Positions 36,142 through 45,401 of a stretch of DNA of 64,000 nt are shown in pieces (the first letter of the stretch is position 1; every line of letters starts with the position of its first letter). The notes under the pieces were generated by a model, which ran no database searches, was not told the DNA's origin, and saw nothing but the letters and a program-made list of their open reading frames with translations. The stretch lies in contig NZ_CP146614.1 in assembly GCF_037094685.1 (NCBI RefSeq), forward strand, positions 5,332,001-5,396,000. The letters are read 5' to 3'. Origin of the DNA: Massilia sp. METH4. Its GTDB lineage: Bacteria > Pseudomonadota > Gammaproteobacteria > Burkholderiales > Burkholderiaceae_D. A program made the position numbers and the translations under genes.

Positions 36142-37152
36142 TCAGTCCGCCGGCGCCCGCTTGCGCGGCCGTGCGGGCTCGGCCCGTTCCGCGGCGTGGC
36201 GCAGCGCTGTTTCCAGCGCGGCGGCACGGCCGGTCGCCGCGGCTGCCTCGGCGCGGGCCGCGGCCAGCTCGCGGCGCGCGCCCGCCAGCTCGCTGAACGC
36301 GCCATCGCGGGCGGCCGCGGCGGCGGCGGCGCTGCCTTCGAGCGCACCGATGCGCTGGTGCAGCGCGGCCGCCTGCGACAGCGACTCGCGCAGCTCGGCG
36401 CGATGGCGTTCCGTGGCCGCCTCGGCCGCCTCCCGCCCGGCGTCCAGCGCCCTTTGGAGGCGCTCGATGTCCTGCATTGCCTGCCGTTGCCTCGCTTCGG
36501 CGGCATCCCGTTCCGATTGCAGCTGCGTGCGCAGCTTGTCGAGGGCCGCGGCATGGTCGCGCTCCACGGTCTTGAACCACGCGTGCTGCTCGTTGAGCTC
36601 CTTGCGCGCTTCGTCGGCGCGCTCGCGCAAGCGCGTATTCAGCGCCTCGCTCGCGCCGAGCTGGTGACGCAATGCCGTCACCTCGTCCCGCGCGGCCGCC
36701 AGCGCTGCCCGTCCGGCTTCCAGCTCGGCCGCGAGTGCCGCGGCGCGCGCGGCCGCCTCCTCCTCCGCCCGGGCCGCCGCGGCGACCCGCGCCTCCGCTT
36801 CCTCGCGCAGGACCGCCAGCGACGCGGCCGCGGCGTCCTGTGCCTGTTTCCACAGCGCCGACAGCAGCTCGCCGGCACCCGTCCGCAAGGATTCGGGCAG
36901 GTCCGGCCCCTCGATCGTCACCCGGCTGCGTTCGCGCAACTGGCTCCAGAACTTGGCCAACGCCTCGGCCGGCGCCGACATGCTGCCCTTGCGAACCAGC
37001 TGGTACAACCGGTTCGCCGTGGGCGTCAATCCATAGCGGAAGAACATCACCGCGCAGACCTCGCGGTACAGCTCCTGCGTATTCGGATGGCGCGCACGCA
37101 ACGCCTCCACATCGTTCAACAACTGGGTTTCGGCGGTCAGCGCGGTTTCCAT
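36142..37152 (-). CDS. KfrA-like DNA-binding coiled-coil protein
   Basis: 336 residues from ATG 37152 (AGGAG six bases before). The first about 110 residues fit the plasmid replication-region DNA-binding domain (PF11740): LNDVEALRARHPNTQELYRE, RYGLTPTANRLYQLVRKGSM, EALAKFWSQLRERSR. From about 115 to 320 it is one long Ala/Glu/Arg-rich coiled coil, and it ends with a basic tail (RPRKRAPAD). KfrA proteins bind operators in their own promoter and form filaments tied to plasmid partition; chromosomal copies are of unknown use. A palindrome at 37184-37201, 32 bases upstream, is a likely operator. Confidence 0.85.
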   Translation of the reverse strand: METALTAETQLLNDVEALRARHPNTQELYREVCAVMFFRYGLTPTANRLYQLVRKGSMSAPAEALAKFWSQLRERSRVTIEGPDLPESLRTGAGELLSALWKQAQDAAAASLAVLREEAEARVAAAARAEEEAAARAAALAAELEAGRAALAAARDEVTALRHQLGASEALNTRLRERADEARKELNEQHAWFKTVERDHAAALDKLRTQLQSERDAAEARQRQAMQDIERLQRALDAGREAAEAATERHRAELRESLSQAAALHQRIGALEGSAAAAAAARDGAFSELAGARRELAAARAEAAAATGRAAALETALRHAAERAEPARPRKRAPAD

Positions 37153-37183
37153 GGGAGCTCCTGTCATTGTTCAGTAATAATAC

Positions 37184-37201
37184 AACGCTATATGTAGCGT
37201 T
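37184..37201. promoter_or_regulatory. Near-palindrome, candidate KfrA-like operator
   Basis: AACGCTATATGTAGCGTT, two mismatches from a perfect 18-base palindrome, directly upstream of the KfrA-like start in the divergent gap with a TonB-dependent receptor. Autoregulation through such sites is known for plasmid KfrA; here it is inferred from place and symmetry. Confidence 0.45.
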
Positions 37202-37231
37202 TCCAGACCGCGAAGGGCTTCGGAATAAAAA

Positions 37232-37270
37232 GTTGCCTGAAATCGGGGTCTGACCCTGGTTTCAGGCAAC
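37232..37270. repeat. REP-like inverted repeat
   Basis: Perfect 11-base arms GTTGCCTGAAA (37232-37242) and TTTCAGGCAAC (37260-37270) enclose a GGGGTCTGACCCT core (37245-37257) that is itself palindromic. A cruciform of 39 bases without a T run; an extragenic palindrome rather than a terminator. Confidence 0.7.
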
Positions 37271-37414
37271 GAAGACGGTTTAACCGCGTCGATCGCTGCG
37301 GTGAGACAGGAAAAGTGATCATTTGATACATTAAGAGGCAAATTTTGCATTTGCTGTTGCATTTCAGAACGGTTATCATCACCGGCTTTTTTCACGACAC
37401 CTGCAGGAGCCACA

Positions 37415-39538
37415 ATGGTCCGACCGCATCCGATTCCCCACGCCGTGGCGCTGGCATGCCTGGCGCTGGGCCAGGCGTCGGCCCAGGCCCAGGAGGACGT
37501 ACCGATAGCCGAAGTGGTGGTGACTGCCACCCGCCAGGCAAAGTCCGTCGACAAGATTCCGGGCGCGGTCACGGTGGTGGGCCAGCGCGACCTGGAAACG
37601 CAGTACCTGCTGGCCGACGACCCGTCGGCGGCGCTGGCCACGTACATTCCCGGCTATTCGCCGAGCCGGCAGAAGCTCTCGTCCACCGGCGAGTCGCTGC
37701 GCGGGCGCACGCCGCTGATCCTGCTCGACGGTGTGCCGCAATCGAATCCGCTGCGGGCCGGCATGCGGGAAGGCTACTTCGCCGACACGGCAATCATCGA
37801 GCGGATCGAGGTCATCGCTGGAGCGTCCGCCATTCAGGGAATGGGCGCGACCGGCGGCATCATCAACTACATCACGAAGACGCCGCGCCAGGAAGGGACC
37901 AGCTATGCCGTCCATGCCCGCGCGGCCACGGGCTTCCGGCACGACAACCTCGACTGGAAGACGGGCTTCTCGGTCGCGCACAAGTCCGGCGCGTTCGACC
38001 TGTTCGGCTATGCCAGCGTACAGCGGCGCGGCATGGCCTACGATGGCGACGGCCGCCTGGTCGGCATCGACGCGCTGCAGGGCGACACCCTCGATGCCGG
38101 GGGGCACGACGTTTTCCTCAAGCTGGGCCGCAATTTCGGCGACCAGCGGGTGCAGTTGACGGTCAACCGCTTCAACTTCCGTGGCGACCTCGACTACGTT
38201 ACGGTGCCCGCCGACTTCGTGCACGACATCCCCACTTCCGCAACGCCGGGACGCCCGCCCGGCAACCCCGCGCGCAATGACGTGCGCACCGCCAGCCTGG
38301 ATTACCGCCACGGTGCGCTGCTGGGCGGCGTCTTCAGCGCCCAGCTGTTCAGCCAGGACTTCAAGGCGCTGTACGGCGGCAGCAATACGTTCACCTTCCA
38401 GGATGCGCGCCTGGCGCGCCCCGGCAGGCTGTTCGACCAGTCGGAAATCAATGCCGACAAATACGGTGCGAAGCTGACCTATGTGCGCCCCGACCTGCTG
38501 CTGCCCGGCCTCGAGTGGACAGTGGGGATCGACCACCTGCGCGACCGCAGCGGCCAGCGCATGGCGCTGACGAACCGCACCTGGGTGCCGACGCTGGACT
38601 TCACGTCCACCGCACCCTTCCTGCAGCTCGAGTACGAGGCCGGCTCCTTGACGATACGGGGCGGTGTGCGGCGCGAATCGGCACGCCTGGAAGTCGATCC
38701 GTATACCACCCTGTGGTCCTATGGCGGGCACGCCGTCGGCGGCGGCACCCGTTCGTTCGACAAGGCCGTGAAGAACGTCGGCGCCGTGTGGCGTTTCGCC
38801 TCCCATTGGTCGGCGTTCGTCTCCTCTTCCGAAGGTTTCGGCCTGCCCGACGTGGGCGTGGTGCTGCGCGGCGTGAACCGGCCAGGCCAGTCCGTCGGTA
38901 CGCTGTTCGAACTGCAGCCCGTCATCACGCGCAATCAGGAAATCGGCGTCAACTGGCGCGGCGTGCGCGGCAGCGCCGGCGCCTCGTTCTACGATTCGCG
39001 TTCCAAGCTCGGCACCGTCATGCGCATCAATGCCGAAGGGCTGGGCGTGCTGGACCGCGTGCCCACGACCGTGCGCGGCTGGGAAGTATCGGCCGAACTG
39101 CGGCCGACGAAGGCGTATTCCCTGTTTGGCACGTATGCGAAAACGATGGGCAAGACCGCCGCGGCGGCCGGCGCGCCCATGGACCTCGCGCTGGGGGCCC
39201 GCGCGCAAGGTCCGCACAAGCTGGTGATCGGTGCCAACTGGCAGCCGCTGCCGCGCACCCAGCTACGGCTGCAGGCGACGCGCCTGTCCGACCGCGACAT
39301 CAATATCGGCCGCGCTGCCGGGCCGATCGTGCTCGAGGAGCACTTCCGCGGCTATACCCTGGCGGACCTGGCCGGCACGTGGGATACCCGCTGGGGCCGC
39401 TTTGGCCTGGGCATCGAGAACCTGACGGACCGCCATTACATCGGCTACTACCCGCAATCGGTCCGGTTCAAGGACCCCTTGACCTACTTCGCTGGCCGGG
39501 GCCGCACGTATTCCATCAGCTATACACGCAGCTTCTAG
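37415..39538 (+). CDS. TonB-dependent siderophore receptor
   Basis: 707 residues; AGGAG stands six bases before the ATG. A signal peptide (MVRPHPIPHAVALACLALGQ, ending AQAQ) and a TonB box-like VAEVVVTATR-type stretch (IAEVVVTATRQAKSVDKIPG) precede the plug (about 30-150: LRGRTPLILLDGVPQSNPLR, IERIEVIAGASAIQGMGATG). The barrel ends YSISYTRSF with terminal Phe, the outer-membrane insertion signal. The wording is that of FepA/FhuA-like iron receptors (LGIENLTDRHYIGYYPQ). Direct repeats TTGCATTT at 37345 and 37357 lie in the promoter; no clear Fur box was found. Confidence 0.92.
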   Translation: MVRPHPIPHAVALACLALGQASAQAQEDVPIAEVVVTATRQAKSVDKIPGAVTVVGQRDLETQYLLADDPSAALATYIPGYSPSRQKLSSTGESLRGRTPLILLDGVPQSNPLRAGMREGYFADTAIIERIEVIAGASAIQGMGATGGIINYITKTPRQEGTSYAVHARAATGFRHDNLDWKTGFSVAHKSGAFDLFGYASVQRRGMAYDGDGRLVGIDALQGDTLDAGGHDVFLKLGRNFGDQRVQLTVNRFNFRGDLDYVTVPADFVHDIPTSATPGRPPGNPARNDVRTASLDYRHGALLGGVFSAQLFSQDFKALYGGSNTFTFQDARLARPGRLFDQSEINADKYGAKLTYVRPDLLLPGLEWTVGIDHLRDRSGQRMALTNRTWVPTLDFTSTAPFLQLEYEAGSLTIRGGVRRESARLEVDPYTTLWSYGGHAVGGGTRSFDKAVKNVGAVWRFASHWSAFVSSSEGFGLPDVGVVLRGVNRPGQSVGTLFELQPVITRNQEIGVNWRGVRGSAGASFYDSRSKLGTVMRINAEGLGVLDRVPTTVRGWEVSAELRPTKAYSLFGTYAKTMGKTAAAAGAPMDLALGARAQGPHKLVIGANWQPLPRTQLRLQATRLSDRDINIGRAAGPIVLEEHFRGYTLADLAGTWDTRWGRFGLGIENLTDRHYIGYYPQSVRFKDPLTYFAGRGRTYSISYTRSF

Positions 39539-39684
39539 TCTGCAACGCGGCAAAGTTCCCTAAAATCGTTTGCGTTTTATCAAAACTATTGCAACTGGCT
39601 GAACCGAAGGCTTAATGAATCGGCACGACGGGCCCATAATCGGCCCAGAGGGTACGATAACGTGCCCGACCATGGAGGCCGGTC

Positions 39685-40713
39685 ATGAACATCTTTCCGT
39701 CAGTGCTGTGGGGCAGGCTGCGAGGCTGCGCTCCCGTCAAGCCGGCGGCGGTAAGCCAGGACGCCGCCGCCCAGCTGCGCGAGTGGGTGCGCAGCGGCGC
39801 GCCGATGGCCGGGCGCGACCTGTCCGGCAGCGACCTGCGCGGGATGGTGCTCGATGGGGCGGACCTGTCCGGCGCCGTGCTGGAAGGCGCCGACCTGCGT
39901 GGCGCCAGCCTGCGCGGCACGCTGCTGCGCCATGCGCTGCTGACCGGCGCGCTGCTCGATGATGCCGATGCCTGCGGGGCCCAGTTCGACGGCGCCCGCC
40001 TCGACGGCAGCGGCGCCGAACACGCGCGGCTCCGCGGCGCATCGCTGCGCGGGGTGCGCGCCAACGAGGCCAACTGGCAAGGCGCCGACCTGTCCGATGC
40101 CAACCTCGATGAGTTCGTTGCCGTCGGCATCACCCTGTCGCACGCGGTGCTCGACCGCAGCCGCGCCACGGCAGCCGTGCTGCTGGACGCGCACGCCGGC
40201 GCCAGCCGCTGGCGCGGCGCCCGCTGGGACAAGGTGCTGGCCTTGCGGGCACAGTTTCCACGCGCAGACTTCCGCCAGACGCGCCTGTCCGGCTGCGCCC
40301 TCAGCGGTGCCGACCTGGCCGGCAGCACCTGGCAATATGCCGAGCTGGACGGCTTGCAAGGGGCTGCCGGCACGGACTGGCAAGGCGCCGTGCTGCGCGG
40401 CGTACGGGCCGCCGATTGCAATTTTCACGGCGCCCGGCTGGCGAACGCCGACCTGACGGGCGGACGCTTCCTGCGGTCGGACTTCGGTACCAGCGACCTC
40501 ACCGGCGCGCTGCTCGACAACGCCCAGTTTCCGTTCGCCACGCTGATCGGCGCCCGGCTGCAGCGCGCGCAGGCCAATGGCGCGGACTTCGCCCGCTGCG
40601 CCTGCCGCCGCGGCGACTTCGCCGGCGCCACGATCGACGGCGCCCGCTTCGCCTGGCCCGGCGCCGGCGGCGACCTGTCCCTGGTGACCCGGCTGGCCGC
40701 CGGCGTGCCCTGA
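39685..40713 (+). CDS. pentapeptide repeat protein
   Basis: 342 residues made mainly of A(D/N)LxG-type pentapeptides forming a square right-handed beta helix: DLSGSDLRGMVLDGADLSGA near 45 and LANADLTGGRFLRSDFG near 250. About 40 residues of ordinary sequence precede it and no signal peptide is seen. The irregular middle (about 130-200) breaks the helix. Such proteins act as scaffolds or DNA mimics, and some are linked to type VI secretion; no such genes are near. Function unknown. Confidence 0.88.
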   Translation: MNIFPSVLWGRLRGCAPVKPAAVSQDAAAQLREWVRSGAPMAGRDLSGSDLRGMVLDGADLSGAVLEGADLRGASLRGTLLRHALLTGALLDDADACGAQFDGARLDGSGAEHARLRGASLRGVRANEANWQGADLSDANLDEFVAVGITLSHAVLDRSRATAAVLLDAHAGASRWRGARWDKVLALRAQFPRADFRQTRLSGCALSGADLAGSTWQYAELDGLQGAAGTDWQGAVLRGVRAADCNFHGARLANADLTGGRFLRSDFGTSDLTGALLDNAQFPFATLIGARLQRAQANGADFARCACRRGDFAGATIDGARFAWPGAGGDLSLVTRLAAGVP

Positions 40714-40725
40714 ACGGCCCCTGTG

Positions 40726-41442
40726 CTAACCCAGGTCGCGCAAGTCGGCGACCGGCGCGTTGCCGAAGCGCGCATCCAGCACATAATCGACCAGCGCCGC
40801 ACCGGCATCGCCGGGATCGGCCAGCGCGCCGTCGCGCTTCAACGCCATGAAGCGTTCGATGGCGGGAAAATCGGTTTGTGCTGTCGCGCGGATTTCTGCC
40901 TGCATGGCCGTATCGATCACGCCCGGCGCGACGCTGGCGATGGACAGGTTCGGCAGGCCATCGAGCGCCACCGCGCGGGCATGCATGTCCAGCGCCGCCT
41001 TGGTCGCGCAATACAGGCTCCAGCCGCTGTACGGCGCCCTGCCCGCCCCGCTCGATACGTGCGCCACGCGCCGCCCGGCGCAGCCGGCCGTCGCGGCCAC
41101 GAACGCATCGGTGAGCACCAGCGCGGCGGTGACATTCACGGTAACCGCCAGCGCCAGCCGGCCTGCTCCCTGCCCGCCCGGAGGGCCGACCGGTTGCACG
41201 ACCCCGGCATTATTGATAAGGATTGCGCGCTCGGCGCCGGCCAGGAAAGCGGCCAGCTCGCCGCCATCCAGCCAGGCGGACAGCGCCGCCGGATCGCCGA
41301 GGTCGAGCGCCACCTCGCGCACGCCTGGCAAGCCGGGATTGCCGTGCCTGGCAATGCCCATCACCTCGGCGCCGCGCGCCAGCAAGGCGCGCGCGATACC
41401 CTCGCCCAATCCCCGGCTGTGTCCCGTCACGATGGCCTTCAT
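40726..41442 (-). CDS. SDR family oxidoreductase
   Basis: 238 residues from ATG 41442. A short-chain dehydrogenase with MKAIVTGHSRGLGEGIARAL for the cofactor, ILINNAGVVQPVG, the catalytic Ser in VAHVSSGAGR and the YxxxK pair in SLYCATKAALD. It is similar to sepiapterin-reductase-like (YciK/benzil reductase) SDRs. Convergent with the pentapeptide gene (12-base gap). Substrate unknown. Confidence 0.88.
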   Translation of the reverse strand: MKAIVTGHSRGLGEGIARALLARGAEVMGIARHGNPGLPGVREVALDLGDPAALSAWLDGGELAAFLAGAERAILINNAGVVQPVGPPGGQGAGRLALAVTVNVTAALVLTDAFVAATAGCAGRRVAHVSSGAGRAPYSGWSLYCATKAALDMHARAVALDGLPNLSIASVAPGVIDTAMQAEIRATAQTDFPAIERFMALKRDGALADPGDAGAALVDYVLDARFGNAPVADLRDLG

Positions 41443-41501
41443 CCGTCCTCCACTGGCAAAAAGCGCATTGTAGTGGGAGCGCGGCATCGGCGCCGCGCCC
41501 G

Positions 41502-42026
41502 TCAGCTGGATTGCAGCCGCTTCGTTTCGTAGACCAGCGTGGCGCAGTGCAGCGTGATGCGGGAGCCGAGGCTGCCGCCCGTCAATTGGTGGACCACGCG
41601 TAGGCCGTACGACTGCATGGCGCGCTCGAACGCGACGATATTGCGTTCGCCGACGCGCAGCGGCGACTGCACGCGGTCGAACAGGCTGGCGCCGCCGGCG
41701 GCCACCACTTCCAGTTCGGCGTAATCCTCCGGCCGCGCGCCGAGCCCGCGCAGCAAGGCGGGAACGGCATTGCTGACGTAGCGGACGTCGATGCCGGAAT
41801 CGCCCGCCGGCGCTTCCGCGAGCAGGCAATGCGCCAGCGCGCAACGCTTCTTGCGCCGCCAGATGATGCCGATCCCCACGCAGGAGCCCAGCAGTGCGGT
41901 CAGCACCATGTCGCCGGTTCCGACCGCCATGGCGCCGGCCCACACGTGCCGGACGTCGGCCTGTGGCGGGCGAGCGACAATGCCGGGCGGCCCCGGTTGC
42001 GGAAACTGCGGAAAGCTTACAGGCAT
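41502..42026 (-). CDS. cheD: chemoreceptor glutamine deamidase CheD-like
   Basis: 174 residues from ATG 42026. The CheD fold is recognisable by VGTGDMVLTALLGSCVGIGI with the catalytic Cys49, then the His66 in CALAHCLLAE, KxNIVAFE-like NIVAFERAMQSYGLRVVHQL and a terminal strand. CheD deamidates Gln residues of chemoreceptors and binds CheC. No che genes are present in the window, so this is an orphan copy. A Pro-rich head of about 20 residues is extra. Divergent from the ATP-grasp gene at 42191. Confidence 0.8.
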   Translation of the reverse strand: MPVSFPQFPQPGPPGIVARPPQADVRHVWAGAMAVGTGDMVLTALLGSCVGIGIIWRRKKRCALAHCLLAEAPAGDSGIDVRYVSNAVPALLRGLGARPEDYAELEVVAAGGASLFDRVQSPLRVGERNIVAFERAMQSYGLRVVHQLTGGSLGSRITLHCATLVYETKRLQSS

Positions 42027-42190
42027 GCGGGCCCAATCGGGAGAGTTGTCAGGGAAATACGGGCGCCGGACATTGATTGGGTCGGCACGTAATGATGCCG
42101 CGAGGAAACTCAACTGTAAAGGATTTTCAATCGTGCGCGCAGATGGCACAGCAATTGCATATCGTATGCGGTCATGGGAGGAAAACCAAC

Positions 42191-43609
42191 GTGTACTTCT
42201 ACAACGAAATGTCGGCGCCAGACGGCGTACGGCAGCACTACCGCGAGTTCGCCGCCTGGCTTGCCGAACAGACACCGGAATCGCTGGAGCGCAAGCGCCT
42301 CGAAGCGGACCTGACGTTCCGCCGGGTGGGCATCACGTTCGCCGTGTATGGCGACGACGCCGGCACGGAACGGCTGATCCCGTTCGATGCGATTCCCCGC
42401 ATCATCCCGGCCGGCGAGTGGGCGCAACTGGAACGCGGGCTGGTGCAACGCGTGAAAGCGCTGAACATGTTCATCCACGACATCTACCACGACCAGGAGA
42501 TCATCCGGGCCGGCGTGGTGCCGGCCGAGCAGATCTACCGGAACGCCCAGTACCGCCCCGAGATGCAGGGCATCGGCGTGGCGTCGGACATCTATGCCCA
42601 CATTGCCGGGGTCGATATCGTGCGCGCCGGCGCCGGCGAATTCTATGTACTGGAAGACAATCTGCGGGTCCCGTCCGGCGTCTCCTACATGCTGGAGGAC
42701 CGCAAGATGATGATGCGGCTGTTCCCCGAACTGTTCGCGCGCCACCGTGTCGCGCCGGTCGACCATTACCCCGACCTGTTGCTGGACAACCTGCGTTCGG
42801 TCGCCCCGGTCGGCGCCCCCGATCCGACGGTGGTGGTGATGACCCCGGGCATGTACAACTCGGCCTACTTCGAGCATGCATTCCTGGCCCAGCAAATGGG
42901 TGTCGAGCTCGTCGAAGGGAAGGACCTGTTCGTCAACGACAACGCGGTGTACATGCGCACCACACGCGGCCCGCGCCGGGTCGACGTGATCTACCGACGG
43001 CTGGACGACGATTTCCTCGATCCGCTGTCCTTCCGCGCCGATTCCTCGCTGGGCGTGCCGGGCCTGCTGTCGGTCTACCGCGCCGGCCGCGTGACGCTCG
43101 CCAATGCCATCGGCACCGGCGTGGCGGACGACAAGTCGATCTACCCATACGTGCCGGACATGATCCGATTCTACCTGTCCGAGCAGCCGGTGCTGAACAA
43201 CGTGCCGACGTACCAGTGCCGGAAGAAGGACGAGCTCGAATACACGCTGGCCAACCTGCCCGACCTGGTGGTGAAGGAGGTGCACGGCGCCGGTGGCTAC
43301 GGGATGCTGGTCGGCCCGGCCTCGACGCGCGCGCAGATCGAGCAGTTCCGGGCGCGGCTGCTGGCGCGCCCGGACGGCTATATCGCCCAGCCGACCCTGG
43401 CCCTGTCGAACTGTCCCACCTTCGTCGAGTCCGGCGTGGCGCCGCGCCACATCGACCTGCGCCCCTTCGTCCTGTCCGGCAAGACGACGTCGATCGTGCC
43501 GGGCGGCCTGACGCGCGTGGCGCTGAAGGAGGGTTCGCTGGTCGTCAACTCGTCGCAGGGCGGCGGCACGAAGGATACCTGGGTCCTGGAAAAGGAGGAA
43601 ACATGCTGA
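42191..43609 (+). CDS. circularly permuted ATP-grasp protein (Anbu operon)
   Basis: 472 residues from a GTG at 42191, chosen because GGGAGGA stands seven bases before it and the protein then starts [19 protein letters not shown], the family beginning. The permuted ATP-grasp (DUF404/DUF407) signature includes [51 protein letters not shown] and [16 protein letters not shown]. It is predicted to join peptides or amino acids with ATP. First of four tight genes ending in the Anbu peptidase; it overlaps the alpha-E gene by seven bases. Confidence 0.93.
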   Translation: MYFYNEMSAPDGVRQHYREFAAWLAEQTPESLERKRLEADLTFRRVGITFAVYGDDAGTERLIPFDAIPRIIPAGEWAQLERGLVQRVKALNMFIHDIYHDQEIIRAGVVPAEQIYRNAQYRPEMQGIGVASDIYAHIAGVDIVRAGAGEFYVLEDNLRVPSGVSYMLEDRKMMMRLFPELFARHRVAPVDHYPDLLLDNLRSVAPVGAPDPTVVVMTPGMYNSAYFEHAFLAQQMGVELVEGKDLFVNDNAVYMRTTRGPRRVDVIYRRLDDDFLDPLSFRADSSLGVPGLLSVYRAGRVTLANAIGTGVADDKSIYPYVPDMIRFYLSEQPVLNNVPTYQCRKKDELEYTLANLPDLVVKEVHGAGGYGMLVGPASTRAQIEQFRARLLARPDGYIAQPTLALSNCPTFVESGVAPRHIDLRPFVLSGKTTSIVPGGLTRVALKEGSLVVNSSQGGGTKDTWVLEKEETC

Positions 43610-44538
43610 GCCGCACCGCCGACCACCTGTACTGGATGGCCCGCTACACCGAGCGGGCGGAAAACACCGCGCGCATGCTCGACGTGAACGTGCAGACTGC
43701 GCTGCTGCCGCAGTCCGATACCGATGCGCAGCAGGCCTGGCGGGCCATGCTGGGCATCTCCGAGTTGCAGCAGGTCTATGACAGCCGCCATCGCGCGCTG
43801 ATGCCGCGCGACGTGATCGATTTCATGGTGCGCGATCCGGCCAATCCATCGTCGATCGCGGCGTGCCTGAACGGCGCCCGCGAGAACGCCCGCGCCGTGC
43901 GCGGCACCCTCACGACCGAGGTGTGGGAGGTGCAGAACCAGACCTGGCTCGACCTGCAGGTGAAGCTGCGCCAGCGCCTCCACGAGCGCGATCCCGGCCA
44001 GTTCTTCGAATGGGTGAAGTACCGCTCCCACCTGTCGCGCGGCGTGACGATCGGCACCATGCTGCAGGACGAGGCCGTGCACTTCATCCGGCTCGGCACC
44101 TTTCTGGAACGGGCCGACAACACGGCGCGCATCCTGGACGTGAAATACCTCGGCGGCGGCGAGGACAGCGGGCGGCGCGATTTCTACTACTGGGCGGCGC
44201 TGTTGCGCTCCGTCTCCGGGTTCGAGGTGTACCGCAAGATCTACCGGGACGTGATCACGCCGGAACGCGTGGCCGAGATGCTGATGCTGCGGGCCGACAT
44301 GCCGCGCTCGCTGCTGGCCTGCATGGAGGCGGTGGTGACGAACCTGCGCGAGGTGAGCAATGCCGCGTCGGCCGAGACCGAGCGGCTGGCGGGGCAGCTG
44401 CACGCCGAACTGCGCTTCGCCCGCATCGACGACATCCTGGCCGGCGGCCTGCACGATTACCTGACCGCCTTCCTGCGCCGCATCTACGAACTGGGGAACC
44501 GCGTCAGCCGCGACTTCCTCCTGCCCCTGGCCGCCTGA
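43603..44538 (+). CDS. alpha-E domain protein (Anbu operon)
   Basis: 311 residues, all helical. The typical start [20 protein letters not shown] and later [20 protein letters not shown] and [13 protein letters not shown] are clear. Alpha-E proteins always travel with permuted ATP-grasp and transglutaminase proteins and are thought to form a complex with them; no reaction is known. AAAGGAGGAAAC precedes the ATG inside the end of the ATP-grasp gene. Confidence 0.93.
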   Translation: MLSRTADHLYWMARYTERAENTARMLDVNVQTALLPQSDTDAQQAWRAMLGISELQQVYDSRHRALMPRDVIDFMVRDPANPSSIAACLNGARENARAVRGTLTTEVWEVQNQTWLDLQVKLRQRLHERDPGQFFEWVKYRSHLSRGVTIGTMLQDEAVHFIRLGTFLERADNTARILDVKYLGGGEDSGRRDFYYWAALLRSVSGFEVYRKIYRDVITPERVAEMLMLRADMPRSLLACMEAVVTNLREVSNAASAETERLAGQLHAELRFARIDDILAGGLHDYLTAFLRRIYELGNRVSRDFLLPLAA

Positions 44539-44547
44539 GGAGAAATC

Positions 44548-45351
44548 ATGCAACTGTCGATCCGCCATGAAACCCGCTACACGTACTCCGAACCGCTGGC
44601 TTATACGATCCAGCAACTGCACCTGACGCCGCGCATCGAACCGCAGCAGCACGCCGTGCACTGGAAGCTGCTGGCGCCAGGGCACCTGAACGCCTATACG
44701 GATGCCTATGGCAACCTGTCGCACATGCTGACCATGGACCGCGCCCACGGCAACCTGGCCATCGTGGCCGAGGGCGTCGTCGAAACGAGCTCCCCCTGGC
44801 AGGGCCGTATCGCCGCGAATGATTCGCTGTCCCCGCTGATCTACACGATGCCGACCCGGCTGACGGCGCCCACGCCGGGCATCATCGAGCTGGCGGCCGC
44901 CTGCCTGCCGGACGGTAGCGCGGGCAGCCGCCACCTGATGAAGCTGGCCGAGCACATATTTGGTGCGGTCCGGTATCAAAGCGGTGCGACCGCCGTGACT
45001 ACGCCGGCCGGCGACGCGCTGCAGCTGGGCAGCGGCGTGTGCCAGGACCACGCGCACATCTTCCTGGCCTGCTGCCACGCGCACGGCATTCCGGCGCGCT
45101 ATGTGTCCGGCTACGTCGATCCGGAAGACACCGGGCATGCCGCCAGCCACGCCTGGGTCGACGCATGGGCCGCCGATCCGGGCCACGAAGGGTGGATCAG
45201 CATCGACGTCACCCATGCGCGCCTGATGACGGACGCCTACTGCCGCATCGCCGTCGGCCGCGACTACGAGGCGGCGGCGCCGGTGCGCGGCATGCGCCAC
45301 GGCGGCGGCGACGAGGCGCTCGCTGTCGACGTCCGGATCGTGCAACAATGA
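44548..45351 (+). CDS. transglutaminase-like cysteine protease (Anbu operon)
   Basis: 267 residues. The N-terminal beta domain (LSIRHETRYTYSEPLAYTIQ) is followed by the papain-like core; the triad is Cys165 in GSGVCQDHAH, His201 in ASHAWVDAW and Asp220 in ISIDVTHARL. Predicted to cut or cross-link peptides, perhaps undoing what the ATP-grasp partner makes. GAGGAG precedes the ATG, nine bases after the alpha-E stop. Confidence 0.93.
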   Translation: MQLSIRHETRYTYSEPLAYTIQQLHLTPRIEPQQHAVHWKLLAPGHLNAYTDAYGNLSHMLTMDRAHGNLAIVAEGVVETSSPWQGRIAANDSLSPLIYTMPTRLTAPTPGIIELAAACLPDGSAGSRHLMKLAEHIFGAVRYQSGATAVTTPAGDALQLGSGVCQDHAHIFLACCHAHGIPARYVSGYVDPEDTGHAASHAWVDAWAADPGHEGWISIDVTHARLMTDAYCRIAVGRDYEAAAPVRGMRHGGGDEALAVDVRIVQQ

Positions 45352-45401
45352 GGCGGCACACCTGCGACGATGACGACGACGTCCATGATTGAAAGCACCC
45401 C

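Noticed and set aside
37245..37275. REP-like palindrome as a transcription terminator
   Set aside because: No T run on either side and it stands between divergent promoters.
39820..40660. Short-period GC-rich repeats
   Set aside because: Explained by pentapeptide repeats in the coding frame.
43378..45348. 656-codon minus frame opposite the Anbu operon
   Set aside because: Antisense to alpha-E and transglutaminase genes that have full motifs; no domain seen.
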